A stretch of DNA of 64,000 nt from Hyaloscypha bicolor E (taxonomy: Eukaryota; Ascomycota; Leotiomycetes; Helotiales; Hyaloscyphaceae). This document shows positions 1-12,800 of the stretch, piece after piece. The translations under genes were made by a program, and so were the position numbers. Positions within the stretch are counted from its first letter, which is position 1. Each line of letters starts with the position of its first letter. The notes beneath the pieces are model-generated. The model was not told where the DNA came from and ran no database searches. It saw only the letters and a program-made list of their open reading frames with translations. The stretch is taken from assembly GCF_002865645.1 (NCBI RefSeq), contig NW_020194628.1:992001-1056000 (forward strand), in the 5' to 3' direction.

Positions 1-3000
1 AAGCTTTTCCTATTATACTAAAAGAACTAACTTAAAACTACTTCTATAATAACTAGCTCTCTTAATATATATATAAAAAGGCTTGTATTAATATTTATAG
101 CTTCTTTAAAAGCTCTAGATTTAAATATTAAAATTTAGATATATAGAATACTATTATATTAGCTTCTGTAATAGTTAAATTCCCGGAAAAGACAATATTT
201 AAGACTATTTAATTACTAATTAACGAATTATATTAACTATAATATAGTTTTATATTTAATTTATAAAATACTAAATTCCTCTATAATAAAATTATTATCT
301 CTTATTAAGGCTTCCGGATATATAGATATATAATCTTAGACTTTTCTATAAATCTCGGCTAGTTTACTAATAAGCTCTAGTTATTTATTATTATATATAA
401 GAGTAAATAATAAACTAATCCCGAAATCTTCTTTACTAATTAATAATACTACTTTTAGAATTCTTTAAGCTATTATTTCTCTAGAAATCGTTAATATAAA
501 TCTAGCTATAATTTCGGAATCTGTTATAATTATTTCAAGTTCTATAATTATAATAATTATATTCCGAAATTGTATTTTATATATAAGAAGCCCGAATACT
601 ACTTATAAAAGTATAGACTAAAGAAATAAAAGGTTAAGAAGACTCGGTTTAAAGATAGAAATATCTATTAGTTTAAATTCCGAAATACTTATAACTTTAA
701 TAAATACTTTAGTAGTATTTATATATAGTATATTATTAAAGCTAAAAGCGAAAAAGGCAATAAGAATAGTAAGAATAAACTAGTAAATAATACTTTTAAG
801 GCTTTATTAGTAGAAACGAATAAAGAAAAGAAATACTATTTAGATTTCTATTTTATTTTAATTAAAAGCTTTTTAGCTGCTTTTACTACTTTTATTTTAC
901 GAATAACTATAGTTAATATTCTTATAAATAACTTTATTTCTCTTTTTCTTATATATTAGATAATAAATAAAAACTATATATTAGAGTCTATTAAACTTTT
1001 AATAAAGGATATTTAGACTTTTATAATTAATAATATATTAAAATATAATACTTATTACTTTTATAAAATTATAATTAATACTAGAACCTTTAGATATTTA
1101 ACTACTAGTTCTAATTAATTTCAAGCTTTCTAGTAGACTAATAATAGTATTAAACTTAATAAAACTATTAAAAGTCAAGTTAATATCTAGTTTAATATCG
1201 GATCTATATTTTTTATTAGATCTATAATAGTAAATATATTAATTAGATAAGTATAATTATATATTATATTTTTAAAGACTTTATTTTTATTTAGCTTAAC
1301 TAATATAGATAAGCTAGAGGTCTACTTTAATAATCTTACTAATTATTTTATTACTTCTACTAGAAAATATATACTTATAATATAATGTTTTAAATATTCT
1401 TTTCTGCTTTAGAATACTATACTATAAGGTTTTATTTCCAAATTATTTATTTATAATTCTTGCTTTTTTATAAAAGTCAAATTGTAATATCTATACTATT
1501 ATTTTAGTTATTTATCTATTAGTAAGCTCCGAAATATACTAGAATAAATAGACTATAATATTAATATAAAAGCTTTTAAGTATTTTATAAAATACTATAA
1601 ATAATACTAGAAATATAGCTAATTATCTAGATAATTTAAATTTAATTTAAAAGATAATATTAGCTTTAACTATTCTATTATTATTAATATTTTCTATATT
1701 TTTAGTAAGCTTATATTTTATATTATTAATAAAGGCACTTAATATTAAGCCGGCTAATAGCTTTAGAATATTAGTATAATATATATCTGAAATATATTTA
1801 AATAATACTGAATTAATAACTATTTAGGCCCTTTTAATTAGATTATAGTAGATACCGGAAAATAGTTTACTAGTAAAAAGTTTATTTAGTTTATAAATAC
1901 TATAGAAACCAAAGTCAAAATTATTTCTATAGAAGCTTATAATTCTATCGGAATTATAGAATACTACTATAGCCTAATCTAATATATCTATCTAATTATT
2001 ATAGCTGAAGTTAATAGAATTAATAAGAATATTATATTCTAGATAGCTTTTAAAGCTATTAATAACTCTATAGAATCTAATAATATTATTTTAACTCTTT
2101 TAGTTTATAGTATTTTATCTCGAATAACTAAATATAATATTTTATTATTTACTATATTATAGTAATTAGTAGTATTTAAAAAGGTAATAGTAGAAATTAA
2201 GAAGTTTCGAACTAGATATTAAATTATAAATACTTTAAATATCTGAAATAGTTCTAGTACTACTAATATCTATAAACTATTTCTGAATTCAGATATTTTT
2301 ATTTAGTATAAAGAGAATACTAGTTAATCTAATAGTTAGAATAGACTATATAAGCTAGTAGCTATTAATAGAAAGAACTATATACTAACTTTATTATATA
2401 ATAATACTCTCTTTTATTTAATCTCTATAAAGCCCTTTTATATAGAGGATATTAAAGTTATTACTAATAACTCTAAATCTAAATCTATTTTCGAACCTAA
2501 TAATAAAGCTAAAAGTAATACAGATATAATTTCTCTTATTATTTCTATTATTTTACTAAAATATAATAGAGAATACTTTTATAAAATTCCGGATATTATA
2601 GTATTTTTATAGAATAACGAACTATATAAGGATTTCTATTAAGTTAAGGTTACTAGCCTTCTGAAAAGAAGTATATTTAAGGTTACTTCTAAATCTCAGG
2701 TATTAAAAGAAGTATATATCTTTAATTTCCGGTTTATTAATAAGATTAAAAATAAGAATATAGAAAGAAAGCTTAAAAAGTCGAGACTAGTTATTTAAAT
2801 CTATAATAATAATAAAAAATATATAGTATTAATATAATTACTTACTATTTAATATATTAGTTAAGAATTATTCTTAATATTACTACTATAATAATAGATA
2901 TTATAAAATTATATTTATATAATATCTCGCAAGCTTATATCTAATTAATAACCTTATTTAATTGCAATTTCTATATTGATCTACTTTATAAGCTTATTAG

Positions 3001-4250
3001 AGGGCTAAATCTGAAAGATAATTCTATTTTAAAGGTTATAAAACTACTATATAGTATACCGGAAGCTAGGAACTACTAGTTTAAGACTTACTATTTCTAC
3101 TATATTAATAAGCTTTCTATAAAATAGTTGACTTATAACTCTTATCTTCTCTATAGTAAATAACTCTTCGGAATTATTAGCTTTTAAACTAATAATACTT
3201 TATTTATTAGAACTAATAATTTTATAAAAGTAGAATAATTAAAGCTTTATAAGACTAAGTTTTTAGCTAAAAAGTATAAATCTCTTACTTTTAACTATAA
3301 TCTCAAGTTTAATAGAGATATTATCTATATAGATACTACTAGAATTACTTTTATATAGGAATACTAATATAAAAATCTCTAAATTATTTCTATAAAAATA
3401 TTATTACTATAAATAATAGAAGTACTATTTATTAAAATCTCTTTATTAAAGACTAATATATTATCTAATATACTAGAAAAACGTATATTATATTAGTCTA
3501 TTAACTAGAAGCTTGATATAATCTATTAATTACTACTTAAGCTATTAATTTCTTAGAAACTAATATAAAAGCATTTAATAAATATATTTAATAGCAATTT
3601 GAGAGTATTACTAGAGAACTGAAATTTATAAAGCTAGTAAAAAAATCCTTATATTTAATTATTTTTATAAATATTTTATTTATAAATAATAAAGATCTCT
3701 TTTCTTAAATCGAATATATTCTAGTTCTAGTAAATAGAACTAGATATACTAATATTATCTACTAGTTCTTTACTAAATATAAAAGAGTTACTAGAAGTAT
3801 TCTAGCTTCAGAACTCTATAATATAGCTTATAGTTTTAATATAGGTACTTTAGTTAAATCTATAATTAATAAAGTACTAGAAATAGAACTACTACTAGTT
3901 ATCTATATAGATTCAAAGTTATTATATAAATACCTCGTTAAATTAAGTATTATTCGAGAGAAATATCTAATAATTAATATAATATATCTTTACTAGATAT
4001 ATAAATAATAAGAAATTATAGAAATTAAATAAATTAAGAGAGAATTGAATTCTACTAACTCTATAACGAAATTAAAGCTATTAAATACCTTTAAATACCT
4101 TATTAATATAAATATAATATAACTAGATATAGAGAAATAAATTAAATATAAATAAAGTAAAGAATAAATATATAGAATAGAAAGATATTATAAGAAAGAA
4201 AGTTATATATAAAAGGCTACAGTTTTTAGTATATAACTAAAACCTTAAAA
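1..4250 (+). pseudogene. copia gag-pol, RIP-inactivated
   Basis: One long frame is followed if TAA/TAG are read as mutated glutamine or tryptophan codons. A protease-like V-D-T-G signature lies near 1,850. Integrase would lie at about 2,000-2,600 but is too eroded to mark. Reverse transcriptase is clear at about 2,800-3,500: the active-site segment near 3,175-3,215 reads as a T-N-N-T-L-F form of the fungal copia T-D-D-T-L motif, with both Asp codons changed to Asn by G-to-A transitions. RNase H follows at about 3,600-4,150, with A-S-E-L-Y and a mutated D-S-K-x-L-Y segment. The family is clear; domain edges are approximate. The tail ends shortly before the 3' LTR. Confidence 0.85.
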
Positions 4251-4365
4251 GTAATATAGATATATAGTATTTGAGAGATCTGGTATTAGGCCGGATTAGA
4301 GAATTTATATATAATTAGAAGAAAATACTATTTTCTGTTTTTCGCATTTTTTAGAGTGTTTTTAG

Positions 4366-4660
4366 TATTAATATAGCTATTTCTTTAGAAGTTATATATA
4401 TAGTTACAGGATACGAAATATAGAATATAGGTAACAGGATATAAGTAATAAAATATAGGATATAGGATATAATTATATAACCTTATATTCTATTAATAAC
4501 TCGACCGGTAGCTAGTTTCTATTAGGCTTAATAAATTTAGGAATTATATATTAATATTATAATACTATAATTCTTATTTCTAAATAATAACTTTACTAAC
4601 CTTATATAATTAGTATTCTATAACTATATAATAGTATTATATATTACTAGTAAACCAATA
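4366..4660 (+). repeat. 3' LTR of copia copy A
   Basis: About 295 bp that aligns base for base, apart from C-to-T and G-to-A changes, with the intact solo LTR at 12,887-13,153. The start TATTAATATAGC corresponds to TGTTGGTACAGC. Extra length relative to the solo LTR comes from more copies of an internal 7-10 bp ACGGGACAT-like repeat. The next bases are CTTAT, also found next to the solo LTR, so the outer end is uncertain by a few bases. Confidence 0.85.
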
Positions 4661-4721
4661 CTTATATAGTACTTTAATAATAAATTTAGAATATTTTTTA
4701 AAACTTTAATTTATTAGATTA

Positions 4722-4990
4722 TAGTAAATAAATAGCTAAAGCTTGAGTTTTAATAATTAAATAATTAAAGCTTGAATTTTAATAATTAAATAGCTAAAGC
4801 TTGAGTTTTAATAATTAAGTAGCTAAAGCTTGATTTTAATAGCTAAATAGCTAAAGCTTGAGTTTTATAGCTATAAAGCTTGAGTTTTAATAGTTAAATA
4901 ACTAAAGCTTAGGCTTATATTTAAGACTTAATTTACTAGATTATAATAGTTAAATAGCTAAAAATTAGGTTTTAATAATTAAATAACTAA
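4722..4990. repeat. tandem array, ~29-bp unit with AAGCTTGAG core
   Basis: At least six imperfect copies of a unit like AATAGCTAAAGCTTGAG followed by TTTTAATAATTA lie just downstream of the copy A LTR. The AAGCTT core is preserved while the flanks drift to AT. The unit contains almost no CpA or TpG, so the array looks RIP-saturated. No coding role is visible. Confidence 0.75.
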
Positions 4991-7900
4991 TATAAATTCT
5001 TTATAATATATTTAAAGATTTTCTTTATCTAAGCTTATATTATTATTATTTTCTATAAGCTATAATACTAAATCTAGATATATAACTAACTTATTTCTTC
5101 TTATATTATACTAATACTAAAATAGCTAATAAATATAAAATTCTAGTATTTATATTTCTTATATTTAGAAAATAGCTATAAAAAGAGAATTTGAATTTAA
5201 TAAATAAAAAGAACTTATATAGAAATTATAAATATATATTTAATTATAATTTAATTATAATTTAATTAGAATAAATAAACTAGTAAACCTAAACTAATAA
5301 AAGCTTTTTTTTTATATCTTATTTTATAGAATCTATTTAGTTCTCTATATCTCGAAACTAAAGAACTAATATATAGCTTAAATATTTCTTTTCTAAATAT
5401 TAATAAAAAAGAAGTCTTTAAAGTAACTTGAAATAGAATATAGAACTAGTAATAGAAGCCTAAAATAATACAGATTTCTATTTTAGGTATATTTAAATTA
5501 GTTACTAATCTCTAATTCTTTATAGAACTTAAAGCTTTTAATAATTTTTTTTGAACTTAATCTTAGTATTAATAGCTTTTGAATTTTCTTTTACTAAGCT
5601 ATTAATAGAAATATTTATATAGTAATTCTTAACTTAAGTAATTTCTATAAACTTTTATATTTAAAAAGTAATCTAGAAACTATTTATATTTATAGCTAGC
5701 TAATTTAATAATATATTTATTAGATATATAAATAATATAAAATATTAAAAATATATTACTTTATAATTTCTTATAGAAATCTTAGCTAAAGAAATAGCTT
5801 TATAATTTAAACTAGAATATATTTTAATTATTTTAATATTTTCTAGATAATTTATAAATTTTATATTATAAAATTTTATATTTTATAGCTAATTTCTAAT
5901 TTAGTAATATAAATAAAAGAATATTAGACTAAAGCTAGAAAAGATTATATTTAACTATATAAAAACTTTAAAGATTTCTTGAAATCTAGAAAAATAATAA
6001 ATAAAATATATTCTAAGATTTTATTTAAAATATTTTTAATTTCTATATTTTTATTATTTATAGTAATATCTAATTTAAATTCTTTAATCTTAAGTCTTTT
6101 ATAAACTTTTATATAAAATACTTTTTATTACTAATAATAGTAAATTAGTAACTCGAAAATTAATACTATATTTCTTATAGTAATTTCTTAATATAATAAT
6201 ATTAATATTAGAAATAAAATAATTAATATATAAAGAATATTATTTCTTTTAGAATTTTAATAAAAGTATTTTATATAGCTTAGCTTCTTTTAATATATTT
6301 GAATTACTTTTATATAATATTTTAGAAATAATTCAATTTATATAAAAACAAGTTCTTAGAAATCTATATTTCTAATATAGCCTTATATATTTATTTCTAA
6401 GAAAGAAAGACTCTTATTCTCTAATTTTATAAAAGTAATAATTTAGTTAGAATAGTTTTAAGAAGTTTTGAGATTTTAGAAAAGAAACATAAATTAAATA
6501 TTTTTTTTATATATATCTTTTATTCTTATATTTACTTTATTAAAGGCCTAAATATAATCTTATAAATATTCTATATAAATAAGCTTTTATAATACTAGTT
6601 TAATTAACTTTAAAAATAGATACAAATAATATTAGTAATAATTTATAAGAATCTATACTTTAATTTATTTAAGCCTTTAAATTCTAATATATTCTTCTAT
6701 TATTAAAGTATTTATTAAATCTATCTAACCTATCTAATACTATATATAATCTCTTTTTCTTAATAATAAGTAAGCTATATATTACTTTAAATTCAATTTG
6801 AAATAAATTTATAAATATATTTAAATAATAAATTTAATAAAATAATTATTATATAAAATTTAATTTTATTTATATTTATAAAGTTTATTTTTGAATTTAC
6901 TTATTATTATTCTAGTTATTAGAGTTCTTTTAGATAAAGGCTAGTTAGATAAGATAGTTATAAATAGTAGTATTAAAGGCCTAGAGTTTTATTATAGTTT
7001 TAAGAAGTTTATTATTCTTATATTTATAAAAAGCAAATCCGAGAATTTAATATTATTCTTAATTATAAAGTCAGATTATATTATAGAAATAGTTAATTTA
7101 ATTACTAGTTATAGTTTATAAGAAAATTTATTATTAATTCTAAATTATATTCTAGAAAAAAGTAATTTAATTATTAATTACTTTTTAAATAGCTAGATAA
7201 TAAAGGCAGTTTTAGTTTTAGCTAGAACTAGTATTATAACTAGAAATATTATTAATTTTAATTAATTTTACTTTAAAATAATAGACTTAATTAATAAAGT
7301 TAAATTAATAATAATCTAGATATATAATTAATTAAGCTTTTCTATAACTATAATTAGGCTTTTAATATTATTTATATATTTAAGGCTAAAATTATATAAC
7401 TTTTAAAAATTGTAAAGAGTTATATTAATATCTTAATTCTTAATTAAATTTATATTTGATTTAAGCTCTATTATTTATATTTTAATTCTTAACTAAATCT
7501 ATATCTAATTTAGGCTCTATTATTTATATTTTAATAATATTACTATATATAATAAAGCTAAAGTTATAATTTAGTTAGATAAATTACTTTTATAAAAGCT
7601 AGCTTTTTTTTAGCCTTATTATTTTTATATATCTAATAATAAGCTTCTAACTAGTATCTTTTATTTTTCTTATATTTAAAGAATATATTTAGTATCTAGT
7701 AATATTCTTTTCTAATAATATCTAATATATACTAAAGCCTTATATAAAACTTCTTAAAAAAACCTATTATTATAATATAAATTATATTTATAATATTATA
7801 TAAATCGGATTTATTTAAATAACTAGTAATAGCTATTTTAGCTATAGTATTATTCTTTTACTATTTATATTTATAAGAGGTCTTAGCTATATATTTCGAA

Positions 7901-8311
7901 TCTTATACTTTTTCTATAATATTTTCTTTATTATTAATATATTTAAGTTAATTATTATTAATAGAATTAATATTAAATTAAAAAAGTAAAATAAATTTCC
8001 TAATAATAAATAATAAATATATTTAAATAAAAGTATATTTAGAAATATTACTATTAGTACTAAATCCTATAAATATAAATAGTAGCTTATTAAAATCTAT
8101 CTAATATAATTTACTATTTATATATTTATAGATATATAATAAAGAGAAAAGTATATTTTAAGTAAATTACTAAAGAGTTTTCTTTAAAGAATTTTATAAA
8201 AGCAAAAGTTTAAACTAATTAGTAATATTTACTAATTTATTAGTAACTTATTAGTAATTAGTAATAATAGATTATTTTTATTATTTTTATTTTATATTAT
8301 TTCTTTAGGCT
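4991..8311. other. RIPed AT desert; possible minus-strand coding relic at 5.3-6.9 kb
   Basis: No intact gene is present. Reading the minus strand from about 6,950 down to 5,290 and treating TAA/TAG as former Gln gives a fairly continuous, lysine- and isoleucine-rich frame of several hundred codons, which suggests a former gene or transposase. I could not match it to a family. The plus strand at 6,940-7,600 also gives a moderately open frame. In DNA this AT-rich such frames can arise by chance, so this is a lead only. Confidence 0.35.
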
Positions 8312-8437
8312 AATTATTTTATTTAATTATTTTATTTAATTATTTTATTTAATTATTTTATTTAATTATTTTATTTAATTATTTTATTTCATTATTTTAT
8401 TTCATTATTTTATTTAATTATTTTACTTAATTATTTC
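8312..8437. repeat. 13-bp tandem repeat, about 9-10 copies
   Basis: A near-perfect array of the 13-mer AATTATTTTATTT, with two units reading CATTATTTTATTT, so a few CpA sites survive here. It is a simple AT microsatellite-like array with no associated gene. Confidence 0.85.
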
Positions 8438-9583
8438 TTTTATATAAAAATAATAATTTTTTTTATTATAATAAAAGTTTAATAATATAAATTATAAATT
8501 TTTATTAATAAATATTTTGATTTATAAAATATTTTATATAATTTTATATTATTAGTTTAATTACTTTTTTAGTTTTAATTCTTTTTTTTAATTAATTTAT
8601 TTTTTAATTATATATTTAATATTTATAATAATATATTTAAAAAGATTTACTTTTTATATAGTTTTAGTTTAATAAATTAATAAAAAATAAAAGTTTTAAT
8701 AAGATTTCTTAATAAAAGTATTTATTTATATACTAAATTAAAATAAATAATTTCTTTTTATTAATTTCTTATTTTTAATAAAATATTTTTAATAAAATAT
8801 TTTTATTTTCTAATTATTTAATTATTTTAATTAATTTAGCTAGTTAATTAGTTTTAGTTTTTATTTATTATAATTTAATAAAATGCTTTTTAGTTACTTA
8901 ATTATTTTAACTTTCTAACTAATTAATTATTTTTAGTATTTTTAATTATTTTATTATTTTAATTAATTTAGCTAATTAATTACTTTTAGCTTGTTTTTAT
9001 TCTAATTTAATAAAGCACTTTTAATTATTTAATTATTCGAATTAATTTAGCTAATTAATTACTTTTTTTTCTAGTTATTTAATTATATTTATTTTATAAT
9101 TAATTAATTACTTTTAGTTTTTTTTAACTATTTAATTACTTTTATATTTTAGCTAAGTAATTATATTTAATTAAAATCTTTAATTAATATATATTTTAAA
9201 TTTTTAGTTAACTATAAATTTAATTAATTAATTTATTAAAATTAAAAATATAAATATATTAAATTAGCTAAATAAAAAGATTTAAAAAAAGATTATAATA
9301 AAATAATTTCTTTTAAGTTTTTAAATTTAATAATATTAAAAACTTTATTTTTAATATTACTATATAAAAGAATTTAGCTTTTTTAATAATATTTCTAATT
9401 ATAATAATTCTTTTAATTATCTTTTTTAAAATTTAATTTAATTTAATTATTTTTTATTTAAGTTTTTTATTTTATAATCTTTTTATTTTTATATATATTT
9501 ATAATTAATATTTTAATTATTTTTAAAGAATTATATATTTTATAATATATTTTATTTTATAATATCTTTTATTTTATAATATC
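8438..9583. other. AT-rich intergenic DNA with degraded satellite words
   Basis: No gene is visible. Around 8,860-9,140 the words TAATTTAATAAAGC, CTTTTA and GCTAATTAATTACT recur. They match words in the minisatellite at 18.0-18.8 kb, so this may be a more heavily mutated relative of that array. The stretch ends at the outer edge of copia copy B. Confidence 0.4.
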
Positions 9584-9879
9584 TTTTAGTTTACTAGTAA
9601 TATATAATACTATTATATAAATATAAAAATACTAGTTATATTAATTAGTAAAATTATTATTTAGAAATAGAAATTATAGTATTATAATATTAATATATAA
9701 ATCTTAAATTTACTAAATCTAAAGAAATCTAGTTTACTAATTAAGTTATTTATAAAACATAAGATTATATAACTATATTTTATATCTTATATTCTATATC
9801 TTATATTCTATTACTTATATTTTGTATTTCGTATTTTATAACTATATATATAACTTCTAAAAAAATAGTTATACTAATA
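9584..9879 (-). repeat. 3' LTR of copia copy B
   Basis: The reverse complement aligns with the intact solo LTR and with the copy A LTR. It is about 296 bp, the same length class as copy A (295 bp). It is fully RIPed, with almost no CpA or TpG left. Confidence 0.85.
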
Positions 9880-12800
9880 CTAAAAACCCTTTAAAAAAAC
9901 GCGAAAATAGTATATTTCTCTAATTATATATAAATTCTCTAATCCGGCCTTATACTAGATTTCTAAATACTTTATATATTTATATTACTTTTAAGGTTTT
10001 AGTTATATACTAAAAGCTATAGCTTTTTATATATAACTTTCTTTCTTATAATATTTTTCTATTTTATATATCTATTTTTCCGTTTTATTTATATTCGATT
10101 TATTTCTCTATATCTAATTATATAGTATTTGTATTAATTAGATATTTAAGGATATTTATTAGCTTTAATTTTATTATAGAATTAGTAAAATTTAATTTTC
10201 TTTTAATTTATTTAATTTCTATAATCTTTTATTATTTATATATTTAGTAAAAATATATTATATTAATTATTAAATACTTTTCTCGAATAGTTCTTAATTT
10301 ATATAAACTATTAGTAATAGTTTTATTTCTAGTATTTTATTAATTATAGATTTAATTAAAGTACTTATATTAAAGCTATAAGTTATATTATAAAGTTCCG
10401 AAACTAGAATACTTCTAGTAACTCTTTTATACTTAATAGAAAACTAGTAAATAATATTAGTATATCTAGTTCTATTTATTAGAACTAGAATATATTTAAT
10501 TTAGAAAAAGAAATTTCTATTATTTATAAAAATAATTAAATATCATAACTTTTTTATTAGCTTTATAAATCTCAGTTTTCTAGTAATATTTTTAATTTAT
10601 TATTAAATATATTTATTAAATATTATTATATTAGTTTTCGAGAATTTAATAATTTAAATAATAATTAATAGATTATATAAAGCTTCTAGTTAATAAACTA
10701 ATATAATATATATTTCTTTATTATATTAGATAATATATTAGTTTTTAATAAAAAAATCTTAATAAATAGTATCTCTATTATTTATAGTAATAATATTTTT
10801 TATAGAAATAATTCAGAGATTTTTATATTAGTATTTCTATATAAAAGTAATTCTAGTAATATTTATATAAATAATACTTTTATTAAACTTAAAATTATAG
10901 TTAATAATAAAGTATTTATATTTCTTAATTAATAATTTAGCTTTTTAAAGCTTTAATTACTTTGTTTTTATAAAATTATTAGTTTTAATAAATAGAATAT
11001 TATTAATTTAAAGACTAATAATTCTAAAGAATTACTTATTATAAAGAAAGTAAAAGTTATAAATTAATTATTTTATAGAAAGCTTATTAATATAATAGAA
11101 ATAATAAGTCTTAAACTAGTAATTTCTAGTTTCTAATATACTATATAATAGTTTTATAACTTTTAGAACCAAATTATTATTTAGATTTAGCTTTCTAATA
11201 AGATTATAAAATAGATTAATATAAAAATTATAGTTAAATAAAATTATTAATTAAATATAAGCTTATAAGATATTATATAAATATAGTTCTATAATATTTA
11301 TTATTATAATAATAATATTAAAAATAATTCTCTAATAAATATATTAAATAATAAATAATTATATTAATATTATATATTTCTTACTATTATTATAAGTCTA
11401 AATAACTAGTTTTAATTTCTTAAACTCTCTTTTTATACTCTTATTTTTAATCTTATTAATAAACCAGAAATTGAAAATATATATTTTCTTTAGTATTTAA
11501 AATCTAGAAATAACTTTAAATATATTCTTTTTTAAAAGACTAATAACTTTAATTTAGTAGAAGTTCTTATATAAGTTATTATTTTATAGAAATACTATAA
11601 AATTCTGGTTTCTATAAAAGTATTCTCTATTATATTTAGTAAAATAATAGAAATAATAGAAAAAATTATATATATATTACTTTTAGTTTTATAATAAAGT
11701 TTAGAAACAGATTTAGATTTAGAGCTATTAATAATAACTTTAATATCTCCTATATAAAAGAGCTTTATAAAGGTTAAATAGAAAGTAGTATTACTATATA
11801 ATAGAGCTAGTATATAGTTCTTTTTGTTAATAGCTACTAGCTTATATAGTCTATTCTAATTATTAAATTAACTAGTATTTCTTTTATATTATATAAGAAT
11901 ATTTGAATTTAAAAAAAGTTTATAGATATTAGTAATATTAGAACTATTTCGAGTATTTAAAGTATTTATAATCTAATATCTAGTTTAAAGCTTTTAAATT
12001 TCTATTATTACTTTTTTAAATATTACTAATTATTATAATATAATTAGTAATATAATATTATATTTAGTTATTTAAAATAAAGTACTATAAATTAAAAAAA
12101 TTAAAATAATATTATCGAATCTAGTAATACTATTAATAGCTTTAAAAGCTATTTAAAATATAATACTTTTATTAATTCTATTAATTTCGGTTATAATAAT
12201 AAAATAAATATATTAAATTAGATTATAATAATATTTTATAATTCTAATAGAATTATAAGCTTTTATAAGACTAATTTTAATTTTAGTTCCTATAGTATTT
12301 ATAAGCTAAGCGAATTCTTTACTAGTAAACTACTTTCTAATATTTATTATAATCTAATTAGAAGAACCTAAATAGATATTAATCTAATACTATTTTAGAA
12401 TATCTTAAATATATAATATTTTAATATTTTAAAGCTATTAGCCGGCTTAATATTAAATACCTTTATTAATAATATAGAATATAAGCTTATTAGAAATATA
12501 GAAAATATTAATAATAATAGAATAATTAAAGCTAATATTATTTTTTAGATTAAACTTGAATTATTTTAGTAATTATCCGAATTTCTAGTATTACTTATAA
12601 TATTTTATAAAGTATTTAAAAGCTTCTATATTAATATTATAGCGTGCTTATTCTAGTATATTTCAGAGCTTACTAATAGATAAATAACTAAAATAGTAAT
12701 ATAAATATTATAATTTAATCTTTATAAGAAAATAGAAATTATAAATAAAGATTTCGGAAATAAAGCTTTATAAAATAATATTCTAAAATAGAAAAAAGTA

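Larger units (their letters stand above)
1..4660 (+). mobile_element. Ty1/copia LTR retrotransposon, copy A, RIP-degraded, 5' end outside window
   Basis: This is a copia-order element reading rightward, made of an internal gag-pol region up to about 4,365 and a 3' LTR at 4,366-4,660. It matches copy B (9,584-16,090, minus strand) along its length: position 1 here corresponds to about 14,470 in B, so roughly 1.4 kb of 5' LTR and gag start lie outside the window. CpA and TpG dinucleotides are nearly absent, which is the RIP signature, and stops fall mainly where CAA, CAG or TGG codons would be. The element cannot encode a functional protein. The two copies converge, with their 3' ends facing each other. 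Confidence 0.9.

Noticed and set aside
8312..8437. CRISPR-like array
   Set aside because: It is a continuous 13-bp tandem repeat without spacers, in a fungal genome.
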